Part shown: positions 45,701 to 58,700 of the stretch, piece after piece
How the letters are laid out: the number at the start of each line of letters is the position of its first letter
Numbering within the stretch: position 1 is the stretch's first letter
Assembly: GCA_964036195.1 (NCBI GenBank)
Contig: OZ038457.1
Location: 20,177,147-20,241,146, forward strand
From: Sphaerolaimus hirsutus
Lineage: Eukaryota; Nematoda; Chromadorea; Monhysterida; Sphaerolaimidae
Length of the DNA: 64,000 bases
Direction: 5' to 3'
Notes under the pieces: model-generated
Seen by the model: the letters and a program-made list of their open reading frames with translations, nothing else
What the model was told of the DNA's origin: nothing
The model's database searches: none
Program-made: the position numbers and the translations under genes

Positions 45701-48700
45701 TGCAAAAACAAAACAGCAGGAAATGGACCTCAAAGGGAATTGAACAGTGGGATCTCAAACAACTATTGGACAAATGTCAGTTTATGGCAGATATGAGCGT
45801 TTTTTTCAAATCGACTACACAGGGACATAACTATTTATGGGGACTTACTCAAACTGACACCCATAACTCAAACTACTCACCCTAGCAGCATTCTGCGTGT
45901 TCACACCTCTGGCCGCCTGGGCGTTGTCCAGCCGACGCAGTTGTTCACGCATTTGTTCCACCCGCGACGACAAAACGCTACCTGAACACTCACTAATTGC
46001 GCGAAAAATAGCCACACAATTAATTAAAGTATATAAAATGTCTCGAACCTGCGTTCGGACCGGGAAGGGTGGGTGATGCGGGCAAAGAAACTGGTGCAGT
46101 AGCGTCGCCGCTCGCCTGGTCCTGCGATGGGGCGGGGTGCGACAGCAGCGCCACGCCTGCGACAGAAATACATAATTTTACACAGTTGGCACTATAATTA
46201 AATAGCAGCGAGCAGGGGTAGGAAAGGGGGAGTGTAACCCCCACCAAAAACCGCCCAGCTATTTATCTATCCCGGAGGCAAATTTTTTTGCCTACTATCT
46301 CCTGACCAGTTAATGTGCTTCATTGCCTATTTTCAGCTATTTTTCACCTATATTTAGCGACTTCCCTCCCTTTTTTGCCTTGAAAAAGCCAATATATTGA
46401 ACCCCCGCGAACCTCCAAAAAATTCAACTATCTAAACTCCCGGAGGGTCAAAATGAAGAATACCCCTGGCAGCGAGCCAAAAGCGCGCCAAATCCACCCC
46501 CAACACCGACCCACGTGCGCGTGTTTCAACGCGCCCACGTCGTTGGTGCCGTCGCCGCACATGAGCGTGGTCTCGCCGAGCGCGCGCAGCTCGGTCACGA
46601 CCCACTCTTTCTGCTTGGGCGCCATGCGGGCGTAGACGCGCACGCGCGGCAGGATGCGCCATAGAACTGGCCGCCACGTGTCCATTAGGTAGGTCAGGCC
46701 CTGGAGTGAGGGTGGAGTAGGTGTTGGAGGTATGCTGTTTCGTTTGGAGGTGAGATTTAGTAGTATTGAAAACATAATATATCAGAGATTTATATGAAAA
46801 AATTTATTCTATAATAAATAGAGTATAAGTATAAAATTTATTCTATAAAATATTTTATACTCTTTTTTCCCTTTATTATAGAGATGTAATCATATTTTAA
46901 GTGATTTTCTGAGATGTTTAAATATATCAGAAAATAAAAATATCCTATTACGTTTTATTTTTTCGGCTTTTCTTACAGAGATTAAATTATATTTTATTCT
47001 TTAGAGGTTTTCTGAGATTATATTCAATTATGTTTTCCCAAAATCACCCATTTTTCAGTGCTAAATTGTGTTCATGAGGGGGGAAATAGATCTAACCGGT
47101 CCAGTTAGACAGAGATCATATTCCTCGAGGAAACGCTTCGCACTGTCGCTTTTATTGAACACGTCGTCGCAGTGCACCTTGACTGTGCCGTCTACCGAAC
47201 ACCACATGCCGTCTGAAAAAGTGAAAAAATTCAAAATTTATCGAGTATCGACAATAAATAGTCAAAATAACAAACGTACCATTTGATTCAAGAATTAAGG
47301 AATGAGGGCTGGAAGTGAAACGCAGGGACTTGGCCACGTGGCACGCGGTCAACGCGTTGTCGCCAGTGATCATCACAACCTGCATAAAAGTGGAAAATGT
47401 TGTGAGGACAGAGGTGCCAGGACACAAAACTATACTCTACTGGGGAAATCCTGAGCAGTGTAGTAAAGTGCAAGGGTCTCCTAGGGGGGGGGGAGGCTGG
47501 GGGGGCTGCCCCCCCCTAGGAGACCCCTGCACTTTCTATCTATCCCGGAGGCCGCTCAGCTATCTATCTATCCCGAGGCAAAATTTTTGGCTACTACCCC
47601 CAAAGACCCCCCCCCCCAAATCGCTCAGCTATCTATCTATCTGGAGTGGTTTTTGAGAAATTTTGCCCCAATTTTCGCTCAAAATCACCAATTTTCGCAC
47701 TTTTTTATAGTTTTTCATCTTTAAAATCGTGCTTTCCGGCTATATACATGGTTATATACCTATTTTTATCCATTTTATACCTACTTTTGGCTACTTTTAA
47801 CTGATTCTTGACGATTTTTTCTCCTTTCTACCTTCTTAACCTTGAAAAAGCCTATATATTGTGCCCCCGCCAGCCCCCCCAGAAAAATTTTTCAGCTATC
47901 TATCCCTCCGGAGGAGCGATTTGCTATCTATCCAGCCCCCGCGAGGGCCAAAATCCTGGAGACCCCTGGTAAAGTGTAAAGTCACGTGTCAAATGTCATG
48001 TAGAATGTCAATAAGGACAAAACGAAAAGACTTTATTAATGAACTTTCTATAACAATTGACACTTTAACATTGACACATTTGTCTCTACCATAACCCATC
48101 GCCAAAAAAATCTCTCACCACATGGGCTGATATCGGTGAATTTAGTTCACAATTGATCACGTGACTTTCTCCACGAAAAGATATGCGTAGCATTCCATGT
48201 GAAGCACGCGCTCCAATCAGCTCACACCTTAAAACAAACCTTATGACTAGCATCAACAATCTCCCTAATAACCATCTTCGAATCGCTTTTCAGGGGACAG
48301 CCAATGACCGCAAAACCGGCAAATTCAAGCCCACTCTCCAACTTTTCACGCGGCAGCTGTCTGATATCGGATGAAGTTAGCTCGCCCAGAGATTTGTGAG
48401 CGAGCGCTAAGACCCTGGCGCCGCGGCGCGACAATTGCTCGTAGGTGGTTGAGTAGTTTTCGGGTGGTGAGTCGAGCTGTGTAGAGTTGGTGGCTTTTTT
48501 AGATGGAAATCTCGAAAAAGACATAAAAAGTGCAAAAATCAAAGATAAAACGTGAATGAGAAAAGTCGATGCGTCTAGCAGACATCCAAAGGTAAAGCTT
48601 TTCTGCAAATTTAATTTTAAAAGAATATTTTTTAGTTTTGGGTTTTTTTCTCAGTGTTTCATACATTTTTTTAAGCTGAAAAGGTTCATATATATATTTT

Positions 48701-51700
48701 TAGAGGGTGGTCTTTTAGTAAAAATTTTTAGATAAATTTTCTGAAAAATTGGTGAATATTTAAAATGCTAGCCTTTACACCGCTGAAAATCATTCAAACT
48801 TCGTTCAAACACCTCGTCTAGAAAATCAAATCATCCTTTCCTGACAGAACCTAGACAATCAAACCCCCAACTTCTAACCCCCAAACCCACCATAGCGCAA
48901 ATAGTCTCCGGGGCCCCTTTAACTGCACAAAAGTGCTCCACCTTTGTGCCGCTGCCGTCCGTCCGCTGGCACGCGCCAATGACGCACATGCGTCGCAGCG
49001 CCGACGAAAAATGGTGCCGGTGCAGGATTTTTATGGGCACCATGGTTTTTGGCGCCGATTTCGGCGGCATTACGGCGTCATCTGAGGGAAGTTTTAATTT
49101 TGGGATAAATGTGACGTTCAAGGGTCCTGGATTTTGACCCTCCGGGAGTTGGATAGATGGCAAGTCGCTCCTCCGGAAGGATAAATAGCAAAAAAATTTG
49201 AGGGGGCGGGGGTGGGGGGTTCGATATTCTCTGCGAAATTCACAAACATTAACAAAAAACACGACAAAAAACCTTCCACAAACTTTTCGTCAGTGTCCAG
49301 TCAGTAGCCTTCAAGCAAGCCTTCTCCAAGGGGTCGCCCACCAGTTCCCTGCCCTCAAGACAGGCCAAACTGTGGCACGAAACCAAGACGCGCGTCGCCC
49401 AGCCCGGCGCGTCGCTGAGCGATTGCACCTCGCATGTGCTGTCGGGGTCGTCGCTGAGATGGGTTTTTTTCTTATTGACCTCGATTTTTGCACTGTGATG
49501 GAGGGTGAATTTTGTACTGTATTTCATTGTAATACACTCAGGGGGTACTATTTCGCCAGCCAATTTTGAGGGGGTTACCTAATTCAGGGTGGTTATTAGA
49601 GGGGGTATTTCAGTGAGGCTTATACGGTGGGGATTTTCTTTCCAAAGCTCACTCAGACGCGGGGCTATTTCGAGGAAATGCTTTAATTGGTGAAGTGAAA
49701 TTGGCCAACATGCACTGGGCGACGCCCTCGACCACCAGATTGTCGGTGGTCAGCGTGCCAGTCTTGTCAAAGCAGCACACGTCCACTTTGCCAGCGAATG
49801 GAATGCGGAATGGCTCCGTGCAGTAGACGCCTGCGGACGCAATTTAATAAGTTATATGAGCCCAAACACGCGATGAATGGCATCGTCAAACGCACCCAGT
49901 TTACTCAGCGCCAAAAGAGAATTGTTGACCGCCAAAGACAGCTCGATGGGCAGCTCGGGCGGCACGACGGATGTCAAGATGAGCGTGCACTCGAGCAACA
50001 GCTTGTACCTACTGCGCCGGGGGTCTTCTGTGCCTGGAAACACGCGGGAATTTGAAATTCAGGAAACACGCGGGAATTTGAAATTCAATGTCACCCTAAT
50101 AGGGATGAAAAACGTTGTTTTTTCAATGACCTGGTTTAAAAAAAATCCAAAACGTTTTTAAAAATAAGGCTTTAAAAAACGTTTCAATGGTCGGTTTTCT
50201 TAAAAACCTTTGAAAAAAATCCGGAGACCCCCACACCCCAATATCAGAATCAACATCATCAAAACTCTCCCACCTTTCATCCACACATAACCACTAGCGG
50301 CCACGGCAAACACGAGTAGAAACATGATAAACGCGAAAGTCTCCAAGTTGTTGGCGGTGACGCGCTTCACGCCGAACATTATGGTGCGCAGTAGGCGGCC
50401 CTGGGCCGTGCTGAAGCCAGTGCGCAGAACGTAACAGATGCACCCGTTGTCGGGGCCTGCATTTAGCGAGGGGGGGCTTTTTGATAAGTACATTTGGAGG
50501 CCGAAATTCGGCAGAAATGTCCAGAATAAAAATATGGCAGCGTGTCAAATTTTTAATGAGAAATTATACTTTTCCAGATTCAATGCGGCTTTAATAGCAG
50601 AAGGGACAAAATTACGACCACCCAAATTTCGTGCCAGAACAGCCAAACGTAAGCTTTAACCACCAATACTAGGTCTTTTTAATGACGCATTATTTTTAAA
50701 AGACGGTCTATATGCCTATCGTTATTTTAAGAGACGTTTAAAAAAGGCCATCCATCCTTAATCTTAATACTCACTCTTCACTCCGGGACCCTGCTTGGCT
50801 GGCGGCGTGTGCTGCACAACTTTGGTCCCTCCGAATATCACTCTCAAGCGCCCATCCGATTCCAAGTCCAATCGACGCTGGGACATTTCGCCCGCTGACA
50901 ATTCTTCCAGCGGCTCCTGAAACGAACAATGGAAAAAGGGCATTGGCGTTAATTGGCATTTTTGGGCACAGGGTTGGGAAAGGGCAAATTGTTGGCTACT
51001 ACCCCCTGAACCCCCCACCCTTCCACAATCGCCCAGCTATCTATCTGGAGCGATTTTTGAGAAATTTTTCTAAACTTTCACTCAAAATCGCTACTTTTCA
51101 TACTTTTTCACCTCCAAATTCGCGAGTTTGTGTTTTTTATTGCCTATTTTCAGCTATTTCTTGTACTATGTGTAGGGTTCAAACGGGATCCCGATCCCGA
51201 TCCCGGATCCCGTGAAATTCCGGGATTTAGCAGTCCCGATCCCGATCCCGAAACCCCAATCCCGATCTCGAAATCCAAAAATACCAATCCCGATCCCGAA
51301 AACTTTCAAATCCCGATCCCGATCCCGAGAATCTCCCAAGTCCGGGATCCCGATCCCGGAAAAAATAGTGGAAATTATAAAAAGTGAAAAAATGACATTT
51401 TTGCATGCAAAAATGTGAACGCAAACCCCCAGCGTCCATTTTATGTCACTTTTCTGGCATCCAACAGTGTTTTGAGACCTTTATGAACAACTGTGAATGC
51501 CAGAACAGTGACGAAAATCTCTATCCTTAGACCCCAATCCCGATCCCAAAAAAATGCCAATCCCGATCCCGTGACCCCAATCCCGGCCAATCCCGATCCC
51601 GATCCCGAAATCTCAAAATACCAATCCCGATCCCGATCCCGAAACCCCAATCCCGATCCCGAAATCTCAAACAGTGAATCCAGATCCCGATCCCGAAAAG

Positions 51701-54700
51701 TCAATCCCGTTTGAACCCTAACTATGTGCTGATGTCCATTTTTTGAACTGTTTTTCACCTTTTTACTTTTAGCGATTTTCTCCCCTTTCTTTTTTCTATA
51801 CCTCGGAAATGTCTATATACTGAATCCCCGCGAACCCACCCAAAAAACAACCTTCTAGTCAACTTTTTATCTAAATGCTGTGACTCCACCAGCGTGAAAT
51901 TATCTTCACTCAACCAGATAAGTTTTTTCTTCAAAAAATTTTAATTAAAAAAAATGATATTCTGTTGAAAACGGATTTTTTTAAAAAGTTTCCCCAATAA
52001 CCCCACATTGATATGCAAACAAATCAACCTTCAACTGGGGCACAGATTCGCCGGTGAGCATAGATTCTTCGACAATGCACGAGCCTCGCAACAGCAGAAG
52101 GTCGCATGGAACATTGGCATCTTCCTTGCTGCGCGCTGTTATGAAATGGACGGTTGACGGTGATTGAAAATGACTCTTTCTGGTAAACTCAAATGAGTAA
52201 AAAGCTGATTTATAATTTTTTTGTTGAAATTTCGATAGTAAACTAGCGCGTAGTGCATTTAGGAGCTATTTACGACACATTTATGCTGACTCCGATACGG
52301 TATGGAGCGGATTTTAACAATCAACTAAAAAAAACTGACAAATAGACACAAGGTCGCCGGGAATCAGCTCCTCTGTCGACAATTTCGTCCATCGCTTATT
52401 GCGATAAACCTGCAAAAAAATATATCGACGCGTAAAAGCATGATTTATCTCAAGACCCAAATGACGAACAAATCAAACAAAACAGACACTGATCGTGGTT
52501 GGCTTATTGCCCATATTCCTAATCTCGGCCATGTTTCTCATCTGCTGCTTAACCAGCGTCGCCTCGAACACCACCAACATGAACAGGGTGAACAACGAGT
52601 AGTACCACATTTCATCCAGACACCACAGTGCCACGGTGAACACTTGAAAAACGAAAAATGGCGCCGTGGCGCGCTCTAAGAATAGCTCTTGGAATGTCGG
52701 TAGATACATTTCCATCCTGAAAAGAGGGGGTTACATTTTTAGATAGTGCTAAGGACAGGTGTGAAACAGTCAGATAACTGTTTCCGAAACTCCAACACCT
52801 ATTCAGGTTCGGGGGTCGATTCCGCAATTTTATAAGTGGTAAGTAGTTTAAGTGGTAAGTCAAGTAACACGGTCTATTATTTAATAAATTACTTAAAATT
52901 ACTGGTTACCACATCTGGGACCACTCCCAGACCCTGTAAAATCTCAAATAGCATTCTAAGTGGCAAAAGTCATGTCAAATTTTGTTTTATTTTTTACCGG
53001 TCGTTTGATATTTTACATGACCTTTGACATTTTGCATGACATTTCACATTTTACAGGGTATTTTCCTGATTCTAGAAGTTTCACGTGTCCGCTTGTGGAA
53101 CTGGTCCAAGGTTCAATACATCACACAATAATATACATCCAAAGTCCACGTTACCTATTGTTTCCATATTTCCGCCTCGAATATCGCAACGCATCTTCAG
53201 TTTCTATGCCCCTCGTGCTGCTGTAGTATTCGAGTGTTTCCGTCACTGGAAACACAATGCACTTGTATAGAATTTTGTTCGACTCTGCGCATATTTCGAT
53301 ATTGTAGAGAACTTTCTGGAACTCTAGGTAATATCGCAAACTATTGTCCAAATCCTGTGAAATGAACGGGGATATTGAGGTGAAGAATGTCATTCACGTG
53401 CGATAAAAAATCATTAGTTGTCACACAGTTGTTAATGAGTATTTACTTTTACTCAAAAAGTATGCATACTCGAGTACATACGCATACGTATAGTTTGAAA
53501 AAAAGTATCTGCGCTCGCCTGTACGCTTACTTTTTGAGAGTACTCGAGTTCAGTAGAGTAATTGTTTGCGAGTACAGAAATAGTATTTTGGCCATCCGAC
53601 TCCCCGGCTTTTCATTAAGAATACATATTCATAGAAAAAACCTTCTTGTTGTCCAGGGTAAACATTCATAATGCTAGCTTCATAATTCAGAAAGAAAACG
53701 TAATTTTACTAGCTTTATCCTTTCCTGAGAGAAAAATACTCGCATTTACGCATTCTGAGGAAAACATATTTTACTCTCATTTACTCGCGAGTAAAAGTAA
53801 GAAAGTTTTACTTTACGCTTTCTGTACTCGGGGGTGAGTAAAAACAAGATACTTTACGCATATGCATACTTTGAAAAAAGTTCGGTACTTTTAACAACTC
53901 TGGTTGTCTAATGCATAAATAAATGAAAACTCACAGTTGCACGTTTGATTGGTACAAATTCTGATGAGCCATTATTTGACGTGGGCTGCACGAGCGCATA
54001 ATTTGCATTTGAGGGGTCTGCCACCTGAACGAAACAAGGTGGTACAAAAAAACTCGCGCGATAAAAGAAAATGTGAAAAATTACCTTGATCGAAATATAC
54101 TTTTTAGAGTAAGGATGGAAAAAAGTCAATTTTTAAGCTGTTGTTTTCATAAAATTTATTTTCAAAATGGACAGACTTACTAAATGGCCCAAAAGTGGGG
54201 TAGCGAGAACGAAAAAATGTATTTGAAGCGATACATTGTTATGTATAGGTATTGGTATTGTGATGTCTATTGTGGTCATAAAGTGCCGTGGAGTCGTGAT
54301 ATATTTTGCATTAAAAGTGGGTATTGTGAATTTTTAAAACATTTTTATCAACTAGTTACATTCATTGGTGTTATTAAAGATGTGCTAACATGCATACAGC
54401 GGAGTTTTGGCACAAACAATGAAGACAACCCCCAATGTCAATTTGTATGTGAAGTTGCACAGTTGCACACATAGAAATTGCAAAATTCCTGGTCATGTGG
54501 ACCTTTTGGTACATAAACCATAAACATTTTTGGAATTACGTGATATTTTCTGTTTAAAAATCGAGTGCCATCATTTATACACCCGAATATATTTACCTTG
54601 ATCACACAACTACAGAAAAAAACACATAAGACACACCTTCTCAAACCATTCCAATTCCAAACAAATCCAACCACCCCACCAACCCTCCTGCAATTGAGCA

Positions 54701-55131
54701 GCGCACTCAATCTCACAAACCAATGGCAGCACAGCGCCAACAACGCGTGCAGAACGGCCAGCACCAAGTACCCCACAACGGCCAGCTCCCCGTTCTTGCC
54801 ATCGTTCCCCTCGAATATAAACAGCCAGGGGGCAGTCCCAGACCTTGTAAAATGCCCTGTAGAATGTCAATTGTCATGTAAAGTGTCAAAAGTCATGTAA
54901 AATGCCCGGTAAAATGGCAAACACGTTTGCCATTTTACCGGGAATCTTACATGACTTTTGACACTTTGCATGACATTTAACATTTTACAGGGGATTTTAC
55001 AGGGTCTGGGACTGGCACCAGGCGTAAGTCCAGCACGCGTACAGCACCGCGTAGGGCGCTGAGTATACGTGTAAAGTGATCGGACGGCTGAAGTATAGAT
55101 CGATGGTGTCCACAAGGTCGTCCAGGGCCAT
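42759..55131 (-). CDS. ATP13A1: P5A-type ATPase (ATP13A1/Spf1-like), right copy, near complete
   Basis: Exons from the start: 55131-55019, 54825-54684, 54024-53935, 53354-53155, 52716-52488, 52409-52340, 52135-52029, 50916-50775, 50456-50274, 50033-49896, 49830-49716, 49453-49284, 49081-48891, 48476-48240, 47379-47280, 47212-47097, 46700-46511, 46156-46049, 45981-45881, 44812-44695, 44607-44411, 44327-44149, 44053-43819, 43536-43390, then 42819-42759 cut by the gap. About 1226 codons are visible, close to the ~1200 typical of the family, so only the last few residues are missing. Exons 24-25 add [20 protein letters not shown] and [20 protein letters not shown], the last membrane segments. All 23 shared exons have identical lengths to the left copy, and the catalytic motifs, the AHVG change and the sequon-rich loop are the same. 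Functional reading as for the left copy. Confidence 0.95.
42825..42930 (+). other. G-rich tract, potential G-quadruplex, beside the gap
   Basis: About 100 bp of GGGGGGTTGGAGGGGGGTTG-like and GGGGTGTTGGGGTTGGGG-like sequence on the plus strand, inside ATP13A1 intron 24 of the right copy. Many runs of four or more G could form quadruplexes. Such tracts commonly stop sequencing and may explain why the contig ends nearby. Confidence 0.8.
43255..43365. mobile_element. Decayed introner-family hairpin, ATP13A1 intron 24
   Basis: ATGTAAAATGCCTTGTAAAA, TTTTACATGACTTTTGACAA and GGTCTGGGAGTACCCC match the introner family, but the left end is lost. It sits about 25 bp from exon 24 (43390-43536). Confidence 0.65.
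44866..45031. mobile_element. Fold-back MITE with GGCCCCACACACGCTAGTTG ends, right arm
   Basis: The left end GGCCCCACACACGCTAGTTG is mirrored by the right end CAACTAGCGGGTGGGGGCC. ACATCGACACCAAATGTC is mirrored by GACATTTGGTGTCGATGT. It lies in ATP13A1 intron 19 and is absent from the much shorter left intron 19 (40585-40849). Confidence 0.8.
45051..45611. mobile_element. hAT-type MITE with CCCGATCC repeats (right arm only)
   Basis: The ends are TAGGGTTCAAACGGGATCCC ... CGGGTTTGAACCCTA-like termini with the perfect 8-bp duplication GCAGTGAT (45043-45050 and 45612-45619). Subterminal arrays are CCCGATCCCGATCCCG repeats; the centre is a ~150 bp unique core. It lies in ATP13A1 intron 19 of the right copy; the left copy has no such element there. 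Confidence 0.93.
47471..47968. mobile_element. CTATCTATC-type hAT element in ATP13A1 intron 14 (right arm only)
   Basis: The ends are CAAGGGTCTCC ... GGAGACCCCTG with the perfect 8-bp duplication GTAAAGTG (47463-47470 and 47969-47976). The interior carries the family landmarks TCAGCTATCTATCTATCCCG, TTGGCTACTACCCCC and CCTCCGGAGGAGCG. The left 60 bp fold back on themselves around a G/C-tract. It interrupts an introner-family element. Confidence 0.9.
51173..51720. mobile_element. hAT-type MITE with CCCGATCC repeats (second copy, right arm only)
   Basis: Near-identical to 45051-45611, with its own 8-bp duplication ACTATGTG (51165-51172 and 51721-51728). It is nested in the CTATCTATC-type element of ATP13A1 intron 7, at a different position from the left arm's TCGATA element. 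The strong similarity of the two GATCCC copies indicates recent spread. Confidence 0.93.
54826..55018 (-). mobile_element. Introner in ATP13A1 intron 1 with GT...CTG ends (right copy)
   Basis: Mirror of 31640-31832 and the same length (193 bp). On the coding strand it runs from GTGCCAGTCCCAGACCC to GACTGCCCC-CTG, with CTG on both sides. Exact removal again gives [10 protein letters not shown]. The in-element stop codons and the phase of all other GT/AG pairs rule out a simple canonical alternative here too. Confidence 0.85.
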
Positions 55132-55761
55132 TTTTGGACGTGAAGATGGATGTCTGGAGGGGCTGGAAAGAAATGGCGTTGTTTAGGCGGCAGAAGCGGC
55201 TGGCAAAGGAAATACACCCATTCCAGGAAGACAGCTCAGAGACCACGATCGCGGAAACCTCTTATGTGAAGTTGGCAGCTCGCATACACAGTTTTAGGAT
55301 ACATCCATTCGTATACCGTCGAGTTGGCACATACCAGTTGACACAGACCAGTTCACATACATGTGTCATCTAGTGCATAGGGCACCATTTCCGGTCGTTT
55401 AATCGCATTCCGCGGCCATTGTCGGTATATGCGGGACAAAACATAATAATACCTTACGGTATCCAATATAAACTTGGACGTGAGCCAGTTCCGAATACCT
55501 GCCCCGATCCGGAGTAACATACTCGTACTTTATTTCAGGCATTTGACCGAGCTCCTGGTTCGAACAGCGGAAGGGCCGCAAGTATCGTTATTTTCATGCT
55601 AGCAATGTAACTAGCCATGCGCCATTCATGTATACAGCATAAACATATCAAAATCTCGCTGCGCTTGCGCGCCGCGGCAGAAAATCTTTCGTCACCGTTT
55701 ACTTTTTAGAAAAAATAAATTGAGATTTTTTTGTCCTGGCCTTAGTCATCCCGAGTGCCAA
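55132..55761. promoter_or_regulatory. Shared head-to-head intergenic region (right copy)
   Basis: 630 bp between the ATP13A1-like start (minus) and the TBC1D2-like start (plus), the mirror of 30896-31526. A CTTAG site just before the TBC start codon is conserved, but the sequence between that site and the ATG differs by four bases from the left copy, which argues that it is untranslated. Confidence 0.6.
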
Positions 55762-58700
55762 ATGGAGAATCACATAGCTGATTTCGTTTTCAAAGTGAGA
55801 TCAGAATTTTTTTGTTGGTTTTGTCTGCTAAACACATTTGAAATTGATCCACACCCTACGCAGATTGACACGCGGGTAATTGGTGGTGTGACGCGACGAA
55901 AAGTTTGGTTTGTCGCCGCCCCGGATTGCCCTTCTGCATTTTGGCGCGTTTTTTGTGTTGACCAGTGTTGTGTTGATTCATCGTGGTGCAAATTAACGTA
56001 TATTCGATGTGCACAGGTACAGATCACCAAATGACTTGACGCCGCTGGGAAGCGTCGCGCTGAAGGAGTGTACTTTCAATTTCGATCCTAGAACGCAGGA
56101 CCAGTTTGAAATCAGGTGCATAGGGGTGAACTTTTTTTGATAAGTCCCCAGTTAAAAAACGATATTTATGAAATATACAGCTTTTAAAAAATATAAGATA
56201 AGTCATAATGTATTTATTTATTGTGTTGACTTTGCTCAACTGAGTGTTTACACCTCACATACCTGACTAGCGGGTTCAAATCTCACTTGACTGATGTGCT
56301 ATTTTTGCACTTTTTATGCAAGCATTGTGCTTTTTACAAGTGACAATGAATACATTTAATGTTGTTGATGTTGGGACAGTGCCAAAAACTAGGAGACAAA
56401 AGCGCCCGATGATGAATAGCCAATACCATTTGTGAAGTTGTGATTTCTACCAAAATCCATCTTTATGTCGACTTATATGTATGTATTACTTTTTGGAAAA
56501 TGATTAAAAACCTAACAATTCACAATTCCTAAGTTCTACAATTCTAAGCCTAAGCCTTCACAATTCAACCTACCAAAACCTCCACACCTAATCTACAATC
56601 AACCCAACCCAGACACAACACCGTGGTGCACACATTTTCCGTGTGCGTGGGCGGAGCCAGAGTGCGCAACCAATGGCTGCACCGGCTGCAGGCGCTGCGG
56701 CGAGCCTTGACACTGGGCGTGCAATTGCAGCAAGTTTCTGTTGTTGATGAAATGCAGCACAGTGTGCGCGTGGAGGAGGGGGATGTTGGTTTGTGGTTGT
56801 TGTTTTCGACTGGGCCTTCTGTGCATGTAAACCCGGTGTGCATGTCGACCCTAATTTTCACTCAAAATCGCTAATTTCATCGCGAAATTCACACATTTTA
56901 TAGATCGCCACCTTCAAAATCAGTAGTTTTTGTGTTTTATTTAGTGATGGAATGGCGCCATGGCGCTGGCGCCATTTGAGGGCGCCAAAGGGCGCCGCGC
57001 CATGGCGCCATTGGCGCTTGGCGCCCTTTTTCTGTGGCGCCTGGCGCCCTGCTTTTAAAGGGCGCCAAAAAGGTGCCAGCAGGGTTTCAAGGTGAGTGCT
57101 GTATAAATGGAAAAAAAGATGAAAAACGCATTCATGGATGATCTGAATTCGCCAGAAAAATGGACGAAGTGGTGTGAGTGGGTATAAATCTTTTGTGCAA
57201 CGGTTCATCAGATGTGTCTGACAGATCAGAAGACCAGAATGATGGAACGTTGAACTTGCAAAATCATAAATCAACGGATTCAAATCGTTGCAATTCCGTT
57301 TTTTGTCCATTTCGAGGAAACATGATTGGAAAAGTCAATTTGAAGTGAATGGATTGTTGTCAAATGACAATATCCATTGTGTTTGAATTGTCATGTGAAT
57401 TTTACTCGATTTTTTTTGTTGCTAGTGTTGTCTTTGTTCATTATTACACCCTGGAGAACGCAAATCAAGTAGTGAATGCATGTACTAGGGTGCTGTAGAA
57501 ACACTTTTAGCACACGCAGGGTGTTGTATGCACTTATTTATCCTGGCGCCCTATTTTTGAAATGGCGCCCTTTTCCCGTGGCGCCCTTGGCGCCTGGCGC
57601 CCGCTTTCCGAATTCAGAACACCATTTTGTCGACAGTTTGAAAACATTTTGCATTTTCCATTCGCAACATATATTTTCGGCTGGCCCGTTTCTGCGGCCT
57701 CAACGCCAGTGAAAATGGATCCAATTCCTGTCCATGTCGCTGTATACGCTGTAAAATACAGACGTATACTGCTGTTTTGGCGCCAATGCCAACGCCAGTG
57801 GCGCCATGGCGTGGCGCCTACGATTGGCGCCAGCGCCATTCCCCTACTACAGGGGGTCAAATTTTAGGGGGGGGGGCGCCCCCCCCGTTCGCCGGGCTCC
57901 GTATACAATCCGCCCCCCCGCTCAAAAATCCTGGCTACGTCCCTGTATCGCGCTTATACATCTCGAAAATGGATATTTAAATTTGTGAGAAATTTCAGTA
58001 TGTATCTCCATTCAGGCACCATCTGTGGCAGAAGAGCTGATAAGTTTCGCTGAAACCCATCCCGAAAGTGGGCAGGCGGATATTTCGCTCTCAGATTTGG
58101 GCTCAACATTTTATGTAACTGCAAGTGGTGGGGAAAATGAACACACCTTTGAGGAAAACTTGCTTAATTCGGGTGAAAGTTAGTGTGCTTGAACTTGTGT
58201 GCTCGTTTTCACTGGAAAACTTTCCAAGCATTCACACTGTTTGTGAATCGTTTCAGCTCGCTGTTTCGATGTGACAAAACTGCAACAAGCCAGCTCACAC
58301 AAACAACGCCCATCCAGGCTGTCTATGATACTCGGCAGAAGTCCAGAAAAAACCTGTGAAGCGTGCATTGAGGTGTGCCATGAAATCTTTACTGTTAATA
58401 GGGTTGGGAACCCGACCAGACCCGACCCGACCCGAACCCGATACGCGCACGTTTTTTGGAACCACAACCCGATACCCGAACCCGTTGCCCGCAAGATTTC
58501 TGGATCTGATACCCGACCGAAACTTTTTTCGACCCGATACCCAATACCCGAATCCGAAAACTTTTAATTTCCAACCCTACCTAATATTCAATTGTGAACT
58601 TTTCTGGTGAATTTCGCAGCTAGTTGGCGTGGTTGACCAGCTGAAGGCTCGCGTTCATGAATTAAGCGACGACTTGGCAGCCAACAAAAGTCTCGTTTCT

